From Ephydatia muelleri (taxonomy: Eukaryota; Porifera; Demospongiae; Spongillida; Spongillidae): 64,000 bases of DNA. The number at the start of each line of letters is the position of its first letter. Position 1 is the first letter of the stretch. Shown here piece after piece: positions 35,801 through 47,165 of the stretch. The notes beneath the pieces were generated by a model. The model searched no databases, was not told the origin of the DNA, and was given only the letters and a program-made list of their open reading frames with translations. A program made the position numbers and the translations under genes. The stretch covers positions 186,001 through 250,000 of the forward strand of contig JABACO010000021.1 of the NCBI GenBank assembly GCA_013339895.1, in the 5' to 3' direction.

Positions 35801-38229
35801 AAAATATCAGTCACATGACCAGGAAGAAGATACGTCACATAACAGGGTGTACCAAGGAGATGACCAGATTGAAGGGGGAGAGGGGACATTGATCACATTG
35901 TGAGGCCACCATATAATTTCACTCAAAATTGCAACCACTCAACATGGGATTGGGTATTAATTAGGGGGACTACCCACCTCATTGGACGGAATAGTAGCCA
36001 GTGGTTGGATCACAAGACCCATTGGTATTCGACAGCTGTTGACCATGTCCTTAGTGCAGGGAATGGCGTACATGGTAGCTCTCATGTAGCGGGGACTGCT
36101 GTTACCTAAGAGATGATGCCATAACTTACATCATGTTGGTACATTGTTTCTCCAAACACACATAAATGAACCCTGCCATAAAATGATGCAAATTACTGAT
36201 AAGATCTGACATAAATATTATCCAAACAAGATTATCTAGATGCAGTAAGGCTAGACATGTATACATCAGGCTGTACCATTTAGACATGTACGCATGCTAT
36301 ACATAAGGCTGTACCATTTAGACATGTACGCATGCTATACATAAGGCTATACCATTTAGACATGTATGCATGCTATACATAAGGCTGTACCATTTAGACA
36401 TGTACGCATGCTATACATAAGGCTGTACCATTTAGACATGTACGCATGCTATACATAAGGCTGTACCATTTAGACATGTACGCATGCTATACATAAGGCT
36501 GTACCATTTAGACATGTACGCATGCTATACATAAGGCTGTACCATTTAGACATGTACGCATGCTATACATAAGGCTATACCATTTAGACATGTACGCATG
36601 CTATACATAAGGCTGTACCATCATCTTGCACAGTGAATTGTGTAGTAACCAGAGGCGGGGGGATTCCCCTCGTGGTAGTGCAGAACAGGCTGCTAGCCCT
36701 TTGCTCATGGTCTTGTTTCATCACTGTTATCTGGAAACAATTAAAGATTACATCACAAACTCCAGACAATCAAACATTGATCAATTACAATAGCATATTC
36801 AAAGCATACTATACACACACACACACACACACACCCCCACACAGTGTTTCACATACTGGATTTGGCATTTGGTCAGAATCAATCTTTAATCGAGGCTGCT
36901 GCTGAACTGGAGCGACTCCAGGCCCTGTTTGCATCCCACTATGCTCCAGTGAGTTACCAGATAGTCCCTGCACCATTCCAGGAGGTCCCTGTGCCATTCC
37001 AGGTCCATGGACCATTCCAGGAGGTCCCTGAGCTATTCCCAAGCCTTGGGTCATTCCAGGAGGACCCTGTGCCATTCCCGGAGGTCCCTGAACCATCATC
37101 CCAGGTCTCTGCACCATCCCTGCTGGTCCCTGCACCACTGACGGCCCTCTCTGAACCATACCAGAAGGTCCCAGTGCCATTCCAGGTGGTCCTAAGGCCA
37201 TTCCAGGAGGACCTGGAGTTGGTTCAGGAGTCTCTGAACAATAGCAACACACACAAAGCACTCATCTCGGAACATACCAAATTTTCTCTGCATGCAAAGA
37301 TTACAAAACCAAATTGGCTGGGATTCACTTGATAACCTACCTTAGTGATCACATATCTCCATGCAGCCTGCATCAATTCTAAATGATCCTAATCTATGCA
37401 CTATACTCTGCATATAATTACACCACCATCTGTATCGCAGCCTCCTCCCAATATGGTCAAACGATTCTGACCCTTGGGTGACGGCTTTAAGCAGGTTATG
37501 ACTCTATTGTCTTCGTATCTTTTGCTGACACAACACTTCCCCCTCCCCCAACACACACATGCACCTTCTCCAACCTTGTCTTTGAGAACGGACACCACCT
37601 GAAGTGGGTGGAGCTCCTCCAGTGGGAGGTCCCATAGCAGAAGTGGGAGGTCCCATAGCAGAAGTGGGAGGAGAAGACATGTAGGGAGATGGTCCTGTAG
37701 GGTAGGCAGGACTTGGAGCATAGGTCTGCTGCACATTGGGTCCAAGAGGGAGGCCAGGAGGTGGACCACGGCCTGGAGCATCGTGGCTATCCCGGGCCAC
37801 ACCAAACTGTTCAGCTGCTGGATCATGAAACCTCAACCCTGTAGGTGGATAGCTAGTACCCATTGGCTGAGGCTGGAGAGGTGTAGGCCTGGCACCTGGT
37901 CCAAGTGAGAGACCTGCCATCTGTACAAACAAGAGGCATTGTTCAACATGTAGTCTCTTTGTCATGTACAGGTCACTACAACATATTACACATATACTTA
38001 ACACATCTACCAAGAGGTCATTTTTGTATATGTGTGTGCGTGTATGGTTAGAATTTTCAACCCCCCCCCCCCCCCCCAACAAATTTAAAAGTCCATATCT
38101 TCGTAATCGCTCCGCGTATCTTTTTTCATAATCATGGTATGGGTACCATTTGCTTTCCTGAAATGCTGAATAAGTTGGAGACATTTGCAGTTATGGAGAT
38201 GCGCACATTTAAACACGAGCCATTTCATT

Positions 38230-38260
<31 letters not shown>

Positions 38261-39099
38261 GGAGGGGGAGGGCGTAATTGTGACAGTGGTAGTCTATGTT
38301 ACTTTCTTTACAGTACCTGTGGAGACATAGCACTATTGTCTTGCATTTATCAACAGGCACCTAAATAACAAGCACACTCCATGGATGAGTGTGCTTGCAG
38401 GATCAATAGCCACGCAAACTAGTGGTCTAGCTATATGGAATCTATACATGAAACACACCCTGCAGGATCTACTATGCGTGGACCATGAATAGGTAATTTA
38501 AGAGCTGCAGAGAAATGAACAGAGATGGACTCATCTTCAGAGTATATTACAAAATTGTTTAAAAGAGGTATTTGTGTGATTCAGACCTGCTGTCCCAAAA
38601 GACCCTGTTGCCCTGAAGGAAGGCCATACTGCACACCTCCCTGCTGTGAGGCCTGTTGCCCTGAAGGGACACCATACTGCACACCTCCCTGCTGTGAGGC
38701 CTGTTGCCCTGAAGGGACACCATACTGCACACCTCCCTGCTGTGAGGCCTGTTGCCCTGAAGGGACACCATACTGCACACCTCCCTGCTGTGAGGCCTGT
38801 TGCCCTGAAGGGACACCATACTGCACACCTCCCTGCTGTGGGGCCTGTTGCCCTGAAGGGACACCATACTGCACACCTCCCTGCTGTGAGGCCTGTTGCC
38901 CTGAAGGGACACCATACTGCACACCTCCCTGCTGTGGGGCCTGTTGCCCTGAAGGGACACCATACTGCACACCTCCCTGCTGTGGGGCCTGTTGCCCTGA
39001 AGGGACACCATACTGCACACCTCCCTGCTGTGAGGCCTGTTGCCCTGAAGGGACACCATACTGCACACCTCCCTGCTGTGGTGGATAGCCGTACATCAT
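26971..39099 (-). CDS. SEC24: COPII coat cargo adaptor SEC24 (C/D type), complete, 23 exons
   Basis: SEC24 selects cargo in the COPII coat at ER exit sites. Exons 5' to 3': 39099-38587, 37920-37575, 37233-36857, 36730-36619, 36105-35978, 35674-35536, 35253-35138, 31273-31149, 30484-30406, 30350-30238, 30138-30045, 29968-29852, 29722-29552, 29113-29017, 28914-28769, 28629-28491, 28367-28249, 28163-28088, 27912-27809, 27643-27556, 27482-27382, 27259-27173 and 27117-26971. Phases all agree; 1,177 aa, slightly longer than human SEC24C. The N-terminus is a Gln/Gly/Pro-rich tail including a 16-aa repeat. Then come [10 protein letters not shown], the zinc finger (CNRC and CPIC), trunk motifs ([33 protein letters not shown]), [38 protein letters not shown] and the gelsolin-like end. 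Intron 7 contains a 3.6-kb transposon. Many donors adjoin (GT)n or minisatellites. Confidence 0.97.
27344..27380. repeat. (CA)n abutting a SEC24 donor
   Basis: Read on the gene strand, the exon ending at 27382 is followed directly by GTGTGTGT; the splice donor is the first repeat unit. Confidence 0.9.
29373..29545. repeat. Interrupted (CA)n after a SEC24 donor
   Basis: Four CA blocks are separated by AAGCACG. On the gene strand they follow the donor CGT/GTGAGTTGTGTG at 29552. Confidence 0.9.
29781..29851. repeat. (CA)n abutting a SEC24 donor
   Basis: On the gene strand the exon ending GAGAAG at 29852 is followed immediately by a long (GT)n run. Confidence 0.92.
30702..31148 (-). repeat. Minisatellite built from a SEC24 5' splice site
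   Basis: Units of about 39-47 bp. On the gene strand the first unit starts at the donor of the exon ending at 31149 (CTTCCTGG/GTGAGG). The next copy repeats the last ten exon bases together with the donor (AACTTCCTGG/GTGAGG). Further units keep GGGTGAGGAGGGTGTGGC. The array therefore repeats an exon-intron boundary. Confidence 0.9.
32103..32747 (+). pseudogene. Transposon protein fragment (N-terminal coiled region)
   Basis: This open block of 214 codons has [18 protein letters not shown] and a charged helical stretch ending in [10 protein letters not shown]. It continues in another frame into the segment with [15 protein letters not shown], so it is part of the broken transposon gene and not a host gene. 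Confidence 0.6.
33459..34235 (+). pseudogene. Transposon protein fragment (putative RNase H-like core)
   Basis: A 258-codon block with [16 protein letters not shown], an [14 protein letters not shown] segment, [15 protein letters not shown] and [15 protein letters not shown]. In relatives as I remember them the second motif begins SDG, so the His here may mark loss of an acidic catalytic residue. Function is inferred from context inside terminal inverted repeats. Confidence 0.6.
34976..35136. repeat. CA-rich interrupted repeat next to a SEC24 donor
   Basis: CACACA tracts are broken by AACATA. On the gene strand the donor GTATGTTGTGTGTG at 35137 leads into it. Confidence 0.85.
35695..35860. 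repeat. Short ACATGACCAGGGTGAGG repeat in a SEC24 intron
   Basis: About five degenerate 30-35-bp units containing CACATGACCAGGGTGAGG, immediately upstream (on the gene strand) of the zinc-finger exon. Confidence 0.75.
36235..36618 (-). repeat. 38-bp minisatellite built from a SEC24 5' splice site
   Basis: About ten copies. On the gene strand the unit starts GTACAGCCTTATGTATAGCA. The first unit begins exactly at the donor of the exon ending at 36619 (GATGATG/GTACAG), and every later unit repeats ATG/GTACAGCC. Confidence 0.93.
38061..38273. repeat. Poly(C)...poly(G) bounded segment in a SEC24 intron
   Basis: A 17-bp C run (38,061-38,077) and a G run (38,240-38,273) face each other across 160 bp, a foldback-like layout. 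Homology of the inner arms is weak (CAACAAA versus TTTTTTG). Confidence 0.5.
38605..39085 (-). repeat. 48-bp coding minisatellite in SEC24 exon 1
   Basis: Ten nearly perfect units encode [15 protein letters not shown](S/P) in the N-terminal tail. Stops are absent in other frames because the unit is a multiple of three. Confidence 0.95.
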
Positions 39100-39164
39100 T
39101 TTTTATAAGTGTCTGGAGCAAACAAGATGTAATGGAGTGGATTAGCACCAACTCTTTAGCATCA

Positions 39165-39165
39165 C

Positions 39166-39197
<32 letters not shown>

Positions 39198-39262
39198 GCG
39201 CGCACGCACGCACACATACACACTGCATACACACACATACAAACACACACACACACATACAT
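39165..39262. repeat. (CA)n upstream of SEC24
   Basis: Interrupted CACACA/CGCACG tract in the 983-bp head-to-head interval between SEC24 (-) and MPI (+). The rest of 39,100-40,082 shows no gene and presumably holds both promoters. Confidence 0.85.
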
Positions 39263-40082
39263 TGGAACAAAAATACACGAACCATTACGAAGTCACATTA
39301 GCACACCGCACAATAAAGACTTGAGGAAACGCATAAGGAAACATTCCCCCTTCACCGCAAACGGGCACCACACTAAAAAACTGCCACAAAGGTATAAGCC
39401 TTGGCATACATGTTCGAATGGTCCTGCAAATATCAGTAAGACTTTAAGAGTACAAGTTTGGTTACAAATGATTAGCGCTATTGACATGAAGGCACAACTA
39501 TCGAACCGTGCATGAAAGCTGTCATTATAACTACACGCTTCTTCTTTACTGAATCCACTGAATAACGAGCCAGTAACGTAACCATAGATGCTATGTCAAA
39601 TACACAACATATAATAGAATACATGTAACATACAAACACAGAAACTAATGCTGCAAATTGCCTAGCCTCGCCAGCAACTGCAGATGTGAGATGCAACTTA
39701 CAAGCTTACTATCTCAGTTTCAATGCAGTCACTGCTATGAGAACAATGAACAACAACAAATAAAAGTTTGCCACGCGTATGATATGACGTAGACGCGCGT
39801 GATAGGATGTATTCGCCAATTAAAGAGCACCGCTGTTGTGTGGTTCCCATGGACATGCGCGGGCTTTGCAATTATAGTTCCGACGTACATCACTACATGG
39901 TGTGACGTCGGTATCGACGTTAAGAGTTTCATCGGAAACGAAAAGTTATAATTATCAACCACCCTTGTGTACACTTGCCAATAACATGTTACCGCCTGGA
40001 TCATAAGCGTACCGTATGTTTTTATAAAGTCACATAAATAATCAAATCACTGCAACAATATTAATAAACTTTAAACTCTAAA

Positions 40083-42153
40083 TGGCTGACAACCCGCCTT
40101 TTCTGAAACTTTCTTGTTCTGTTCAGAAGTATGCCTGGGGTAAATTGGGCTCTTCGAGTGAAGTAGCACGTCTAGCGAGCTTTGAGAATCCAGAGTTTTT
40201 GGTGGATGAAAAGGTCCCATATGCAGAGGTCAGTACCTAGTGTAGTGAACTGCTTACTCTAAGCTGTGGTTTGTAAAGTGTAGCCGACTGTTTATTTGTA
40301 TGTATAGTCTATAAAGTTCCAACTGCTGTACATGTAATGAAAATGTGTACTAGTCACTCGTTGGAGCCAAATTTGATATTGGTCCGGTTTATGGGCAGTA
40401 CAGTAGTTGCTAAGCAGCCGTCATTTGATTTCTCTATGCTGGTTTCAAAGCCATTAAAGTGTAGGTTGCTATTGGTAACCGTTGGCTGCTGTTGGTTACT
40501 GTTGCTTACAATTACAGTTGTGGATGGGGACTCACCCCTCTGGACCCTCCACCATCTCATCACCACATCAGTTAGCAGGGCAGCTCTTGTCCAACTGGCT
40601 CATCTGTAACACATGGGCACTGGGAGAGAAGACCTCTGTGTATTCTAATGGACAGCTACCATTTCTGCTCAAAGTGCTATCTGTAAACAAGGCCCTTTCC
40701 ATTCAAGCTCACCCCAACAAGGCCCACGCTGAGATCCTGCACAGAATTCGACCAGATCTGTACCCTGATCCAAACCACAAGCCTGAACTTGGCATTGCAT
40801 TAGGGCACTTTGAAGGTTTTTGTGGTTTCAGACCCTTTAGTGAGATACAAGGCTTTCTACTAGCTGTCCCTGAGCTATGTGGTGCAATAAAAGGGCACAA
40901 GGAGGAAGAGGATCCTGTAAAGGGTGTGGTGCAGCTACACAATGAGGCAAATGAGGAGACAAAAAAGAAGGCATTAAAGGCTGTGTTTTCTGCACTCATG
41001 AACTCCCCTGTTGTTCAATCAAGGAGCCAGCTACAGAGCCTTGTGGAGAGGGTCAGAAGTGGTAATCATCCAGGTATCTAATATGTGTGACCTTTGTCTG
41101 ACCTCTATGGGCCACTTCCCTGCAGGCGTAACCCTCACTGTTCCATGATCATAATGACCTCACTGTTCCCATGATCATCATGACCTCACTGTTCCATAAT
41201 CATCATGACCTCACTGTTCCATTATCATCAAGTCCTCACTGTTCCATTATCATCGGGACCTCACTGTTCCATGATCATCATGACCTCACTGTCTCATGAC
41301 CTCACTGTTCCCATGATCATCATGACCTCACTGTTCCATGATCATCATGACCTCACTGTTCCATGATCATCATGACCCTCACTGTTCCATGATCATCATG
41401 ACCTCACTGTTCCATGATCATCAGGACCTCACTGTTCCACGATCATCATGACCTCACTGTTCCATGATCATCAGGACCCTCACTCTTCCGTGATCATCGT
41501 GACCCTCACTCTTCCGTGATCATCATGACCCTCACTCTTTCCGTGATCATCATGACCCTCACTCTTCCGTGGTCATCATGACCCTCACTCTTCTGTGATC
41601 ATCGTGACCCTCACTCTTTCCGTGATCATCATGACCCTCACTCTTCCATGATCATCATGTCCATGATCCAGCTATCACTTGTCAGCTGACAATACCTTAT
41701 CACATGTTCAACAGGGGTTCCTCTCATGGAGAAAGCTCTGCTTCTGCGACTGTATGACCAATACCCTGGTGACATTGGATGCTATGCTGTGTTCTTCCTA
41801 AACTACCTCTGTCTGCAAGAAGGACAGGCTATCTTCCTTGCTGCCAACGAGCCACATGCATATCTGTATGGAGGTATGTTTAGTGGACATGGTATGTTCG
41901 TGCGTGTTATTTGTATGCTATGTAAAGTGATACTGTATGTGGAATTAATGTTAATAATGTAGACATGGCTAAAACAAGAGTCAACTATGACTTGACATCC
42001 CACATGTTCGCTGTATGGGCAAAGAGTTATATGTGCAGTCTGAAATTATAAACTGGGACATGAGCTGGGACCACAAGCATGTATGATGAAGTTGTATACC
42101 TTAATAGCAGAGGTCTGTTTAGTAGCCTTGTGGGAAAGACAGGGATTGTGGAA

Positions 42154-42203
<50 letters not shown>

Positions 42204-43066
42204 GGGAAGCAATGAGGGAAGGTTCCACCATTGAACTTGAATATTGCTTCACTTATTCCTATGGGGTAGCTGTTGTGATTGCTTTCTTCTAATGACATTG
42301 TGGTAAACTGTTCTGTGTCTCTGTGTGTGTGTGTGTGTGCATGCGTGCGTGCGTGCATGTGTGTGCGTAGCTTAGCAAGAGGCTCTGTGTACAGTGTCAC
42401 TGAGGGTAGACATATCGGCTGTTGTTACCAGACGGAGGTGGGGTCTCCTTAATAATAGCACATTCAGTCCTATACAATGTTTTACAGCGCAATGTTTGTA
42501 CGTGCTTATAATTCTAGCTATGAAATCAGCATGTCCACATTCATGAGAAGAGAAGGGGGGGGGGGGGGGGGGGATACCTACCTTACTTGTCTGTGGAGCA
42601 TATGAAGGATTGCAGTGTCATTTATTTGGTCATTTCTTTTGCAGACATGGTAGAATGCATGGCTTGTAGTGACAATGTGGTGCGGGCAGGCCTTACTCCA
42701 AAGTATGTCGACAAGGACACCCTCTGTCAGATGTTGACTTACAATATGAAGTCTGCTCAAGAGAACTTGTTTGTCTCTGCTGTCCATCCACTGTGTCCCT
42801 ATGTACAGGTCTATGAGCCTCCAGTGACTGACTTTGGTGTCCATAGGATCATTATTCCTGTGTCAGGTGAACACTTCACTTTGCCGGTCATCCCTGGACC
42901 TAGTACAATGGTAGTCATTTGCGGTGTGCTTCAGATGGAATGTTGTGGTGTTGTGGAGTCATTGCACAAAGGAATAGTCATATTTCTGCCAGCCAACAGA
43001 AGTGTTCGATTTATCAATTGTACGGAGAGTGCCATGGTGTTCCGAGCATATTACAATTCACAGTAG
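40083..43066 (+). CDS. MPI: Mannose-6-phosphate isomerase
   Basis: MPI interconverts fructose-6-phosphate and mannose-6-phosphate, feeding protein glycosylation. Exons are 40083-40228, 40518-41073, 41715-41873 and 42645-43066 (TAG). The zinc and active-site motifs are present: IQAHPNK (Gln, His), NHKPE (Glu) and NEPHAYL (His). Also present are [40 protein letters not shown] and VYEPPVTDF. Length would be 427 aa (human 423). Exon 1 reads KYAW and then [11 protein letters not shown] only if one G is added to the GGG at 40,138-40,140; as printed, the frame shifts and hits a stop. Since everything else is intact, I read this as an assembly error in a homopolymer. An ancient metabolic gene; identification is secure. 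Confidence 0.94.
41128..41660 (+). repeat. 25-bp minisatellite in MPI intron 2
   Basis: About 20 degenerate copies of TCACTGTTCCATGATCATCA plus TGACC, with blocks of CTCTTCCGTG variants at the 3' end. Confidence 0.92.
42157..42200 (+). repeat. (CA)n in MPI intron 3
   Basis: About 22 CA units; a TG-rich stretch (42,321-42,366) and a 17-bp G run (42,557-42,573) follow in the same intron. Confidence 0.85.
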
Positions 43067-43389
43067 GAGGCCACTGGACTGGGGACCTGCTAGTGCAGTT
43101 TGCATTTGTATACCTTCTATACTTTTACTATTTTGTAAATACATTGTACTTCATCTGTGAGCTGTACAACATATCCTTTTTAACCTGAGGCCAAGTGATT
43201 TGCATGGGACTGGGCATGAATCTTAATTTTAATCCGGTTTAAATGATGTATTAGGTAACCAAAGCTGACCACTTCATAGCATGCCACAGAGACGGCTCAA
43301 TTAGGATGAGAACACCTGGTGTGTATCCAAGGACATGTTCTCAGGACACTGTAGGGATTCTTGCAACTGTTTGATACCACTGCCTGGAT

Positions 43390-43562
43390 TGGAGGGAAGG
43401 GGAGTGGTGTTGAGTGAAGGGAAAGCGTGGCACTCATGAAGGGGAGTGGCGTTGAGTGAAGGGAAGCGTGGCACTCATGAAGGGGAGTGGTGTTGAGTGA
43501 AGGGAAAGCGTGGCACTCATGGAGGGGAGTGGCGTTGAGTGATGGGAAGCGTGGCACTCATG
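43390..43562 (+). repeat. 41-42-bp repeat between MPI and glypican
   Basis: Four copies of a unit starting GTGGCACTCATGAAGGGGAG in the tail-to-tail interval. No gene is visible in 43,067-43,981. Confidence 0.88.
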
Positions 43563-43981
43563 TGCTGTCTGATGTCCATTGCATTCAACTTTGTCTTGTA
43601 TAGCACGCCCCCACTCCTATCTGCCCCTTCTTGTCTAGTCCTAGCTGCATGTGTTGACGCTCTATAGCACAGCAGTCTGCTTCTTGTTAATGCAATTAAA
43701 TGTGAAGTGGTTATGCTTTGCGCCACAGGTGCTTGTACCTCTGATGTTAGCCATCTGGCACCTTGCTAATCACCATGTCTCACTGCTACCCCCCAATTCC
43801 TTGGCTTTCTGGTCCTACTCCCTATTCACATTACATCACCTATGTGTCCCAATTGTCACAGTGGCTTTCTCATTCTAGCAGGAGGCATACAAACACAAAT
43901 GAACACAGTTACGGCAGTGTGATACAAAATGATGATTTGCTAAAAGAGACATGAAATGTTTGATAAAAGGTTGGAGCAACA

Positions 43982-46012
43982 TTAATTTGATATCCACAAC
44001 AAGTGGAATAATAGCACAAGGCAAATTGCTGCTTCTGCAAAAGAATTTGAAAGGACTCCTGAGTTTTGGGCTTGGCTGACGTCTGTCTTGCTCCCTAAGG
44101 CAGTGCTGTACACAATGGTGGTGGTTGTGTCATTGCTGTCCACTGTTATGTTCATGTCGCCAAGCAATGTGTAATTTAACCTTGTGGCAGCACTCCCACG
44201 GCTTGTGGTGGGGGAACTGGTGTTCATTCTCACACTGCCGCCTCTTGGAACAGTCCCAGATGTCGGTGGCTGGCTAGATCGAGCCATGCTCTGGTTAGAC
44301 ACAGCTGAAGTGGGAATATCCACATCAATGTCTTCTATGTCTTCAAAACCATCACCAGCACCTTGGCCACTCCCACTTTCTTGACCTTCATGGACAACAT
44401 CTACACATGTATAGAAGTTGGTGATCGTGGTACAATCCTCATCATCGCTGACCAAGCAATCCAGGACAAGGCGGAGCTTGTTGTTAGTGGACCTCAAGCT
44501 ATCACTCAGAGATTGGTACTGGTATGGGACGGAAAGGTCCAGCTGGAACACAGGGTTGCTAACTTGCTCATCTCTAGATACTCCTATAGGAGCCAATGGA
44601 TAGCTGCAGAATACAGAGACAAGGAATTAACTGTTATGATACATATATAGGTCATGTCCTCTTCACACTAACCAGTTAATGCATGGTCTCATGTTCTCAT
44701 GCTTCCATTCCCATACTCCCATTCCATCCTCCCATGTCCATACCTGCCTACATTGGATCCATTCCAACAGTAGTCATTGGCCCCTGAGCTCAAAGGGTTC
44801 TTGCTGAGAGAACACAGCAGCTCTGGCATGGTGTCCAATAGACCCTCCACACTGCTAACGCACTGCATGTCGTTGCTGATGGCATTGGACAACACAGCTG
44901 CAGCCATACCAGTGCCCGTCACACTGGTGACACTGTTAGTGTCCAATGCTCTTCTGTTACGATACAGACTGGTTACATTGGAATTAATTATTGGTGTGCT
45001 CCCATTAGAGGTAAAGTTGTAAGCACACGCACTTGACACCTGGAAAGGAAGGATCATAAATGACACAAAAAATAGGTGTGTTGTGGTGTATGAGGTTTCA
45101 ATGTGTGGGTGTATGTATGTGAATGTACATGTGTGTTTATTAACACTTACCATTAATGTAAGATTTGTTTTCAGCATACTTTGAGCAGCAGTGATGAATG
45201 TACTCAAGTGTGCATCAACTAGAGTATTTGGCTGCCATTGGGCAGCGATTATATTGTCAGCATAACTTGAGAGCAGTGTGGTGAGTCTGTTGAAGTCACT
45301 CTTCAGAGCCGCAACATTTGCAAAGCAGCCTCTCATTGTGTTGAGACAGAAGTTGAGGCATGGCTTTGGGTTGCTATAGCCACCACAGTACGCACAGTGC
45401 TGAAGATCAGGAAGAGCTCTGAGGCACTCCTCTGGGTACTTATGTCCAGCGACAGTGTGCAATATCTGTTCGGCCAGGAGAAAGGCATGGTTGAAGAGTC
45501 TAAGGTCATTCAGAATGCCCTTCAGTCCATTGAAAGCATTGATATTATATGTTTCCAGGTAATTGTTTGACTGGTGATGGTAGCATGCCTGAAATTGAGC
45601 TGATTCATTCTTCCAAGACTTCCCTCCCTGCAGTTGGTATATTTCATCAAACAGGCTCTGCAAGGTTGCTGTTGTTACGTTGCCCAGTTGGCAGATATTG
45701 GAAGTGTATAAATACTGGGACATGTACACAAGGAAATCATTGAATGTGCCAGGAGGTGGTGTTGTACTCAGTGTCTCATTAATCATGTCATTCAATTGAG
45801 TTACGAACAGTTTGAATCCATCAGCTATGATGCTGTACAAGGCCTCTGGTAGGAAAGAAAGGTGGAATTAATAAATTCTTTTGCTGGTCACTACAGAGCA
45901 ATGCAGCTGCTACCATACAAATGAGCACACAAGTAAACAGGTGCAACCAATATATCACCGCATCCTTCGCGACCGTTTGGTAAACACAATCATCCCACTC
46001 CCACGAAGCCAT
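43982..46012 (-). CDS. gpc: Glypican (GPI-anchored heparan sulfate proteoglycan core)
   Basis: Glypicans are cell-surface co-receptors for Wnt, Hedgehog, BMP and FGF ligands. Exons are 46012-45892, 45845-45151, 45039-44744 and 44603-43982 (TAA); 577 aa, typical size, with phases agreeing. The N-terminus has a hydrophobic stretch (AVIYWLHLFTCVLICMVAAAL) preceded by an unusually long 18-aa n-region. The Cys-rich core has the family signature CAYCGGYSNPKPCLNFC then MRGCFA, and later CWNG. Near the C-terminus, ESGSGQGAGDGFEDIED is a Ser-Gly/acidic glycosaminoglycan attachment region. The end is a hydrophobic GPI-signal tail (AAICLVLLFHLLWIS). An RNRR (furin-like) site occurs at about residue 290. 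Several NxT/S sequons are present. Confidence 0.93.
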
Positions 46013-46449
46013 GCAGAAGCTAGTTTTAACCTAAACATACTACCGTGAGTGTATACATATTTGATACGGTATTTTTACAAGCACCTGTGTGAATATGTTC
46101 CAAGACCTTTCTACTTGTACCTCCATGTAGTAGCTGTCAAGTTACCAATAATCAAATCAAAACGAATGTCGCACGCGGATTTATTTATTTTGTGACACAT
46201 AACGAATTTATCCTAAGCAAGGCTGTACAACTTTCAAAAGAATAACTATTTTAGGTCTAGTTACAGCTTTTCTGTGGTTTCAACATTGTATATGCTCATA
46301 CACGAACACATATTTTGATCTCATAGTGGATTTTATGATAGAGTACTCTGATATCATGATTAGAGTACTCTGATATCATGGTTTTATGTTCTGATGGTTT
46401 TGTAACTTGGCATCACACGTACGGACATGCGTATTAAGCACTAATCAAT

Positions 46450-46612
46450 CCCCCCCCCCCCCCCCCCCCGTACGGGAGATATCGGGGATTCGAAATGTAT
46501 TAGTTCGGCCCTGGGGGCGATTTGTCTATCGAAATGTATAAACTCCCCGGGTCCTAAAAAATACTCCGCGTCAAGCCCCGTACGGGGGTGGGGGAGGGGT
46601 TGACATTGATAG
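46450..46612. repeat. Short foldback element with poly(C) arm
   Basis: The left arm ATCAATC-C(n)-CGTACGGG and the right arm CCCCGTACGGGGGTGGGGG...TTGACATTGAT are inverted relatives about 100 bp apart. It looks like a MITE-sized element. Position is 0.4 kb upstream of the glypican start. Confidence 0.6.
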
Positions 46613-46639
46613 GCTGCATCGTTGAGCCACACTAGCAAT

Positions 46640-47165
46640 CTGCACTAAACGGCTGTGCTCAGCAGACTCACTGCGAGTTTGTCTGCCAGTTCTCCAACAA
46701 GACGCACCGACACTGTCTTTGGTCGCGTTTGCGCATCGCTGTTTGTAGTGCGGCCTCACGAGCTCTTTAACCATCGACACTTCCAGATCGGGTTTGCAGC
46801 AGGTCTCTTGCATTGCTGCGCAAGGAGATCCCAGAGACTCTGTTACGAGAAAATCAGTGAGGCGGGCTATATAGGAATGCACCTGCATGTCGCGAGTTAC
46901 CTGTTGCAGGTTTTTTCTGAAGCTTGCTTCTAATGGTGGTCGGCGACCATTGATTCAGAGTTAAAAGAGCATCAAAGGTGTCAGTTTTGCATATATCTTC
47001 TCCCCGAGGTCCTGTAGGCGGTGACCTGGTGCCGGTGCTGCCCGTAGCCCCTCCGTCTGTCCCGGCAGCGCCTCCCGCGGTGCTGTCGTCGGACCTACAG
47101 CCGCACAGGCTACAGAGCATTGCGGCCGTCACTAAGGTGAAATGCAAGTACATTCGAGCTAACTG
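46640..47165 (-). other. CpG-rich, exon-like segment without a recognised product
   Basis: The stretch is visibly richer in G, C and CpG than its surroundings, as expected for a promoter or first exon. On the minus strand an open segment from about 47,145 to a possible donor near 46,903 encodes a Ser/Thr/Gly-rich stretch and then DTFDALLTLNQWSPTTIRSK; a second open segment follows to 46,571. I cannot assign either. The remainder of 46,013-47,689 shows no gene. Confidence 0.3.

Noticed and set aside
38559-39515. Several open frames through the SEC24 exon 1 repeat (CPEGTPYC and HHTAHLPAV types)
   Set aside because: Other-frame readings of the 48-bp unit; the QQGGVQYG frame joins the SEC24 exons in phase.
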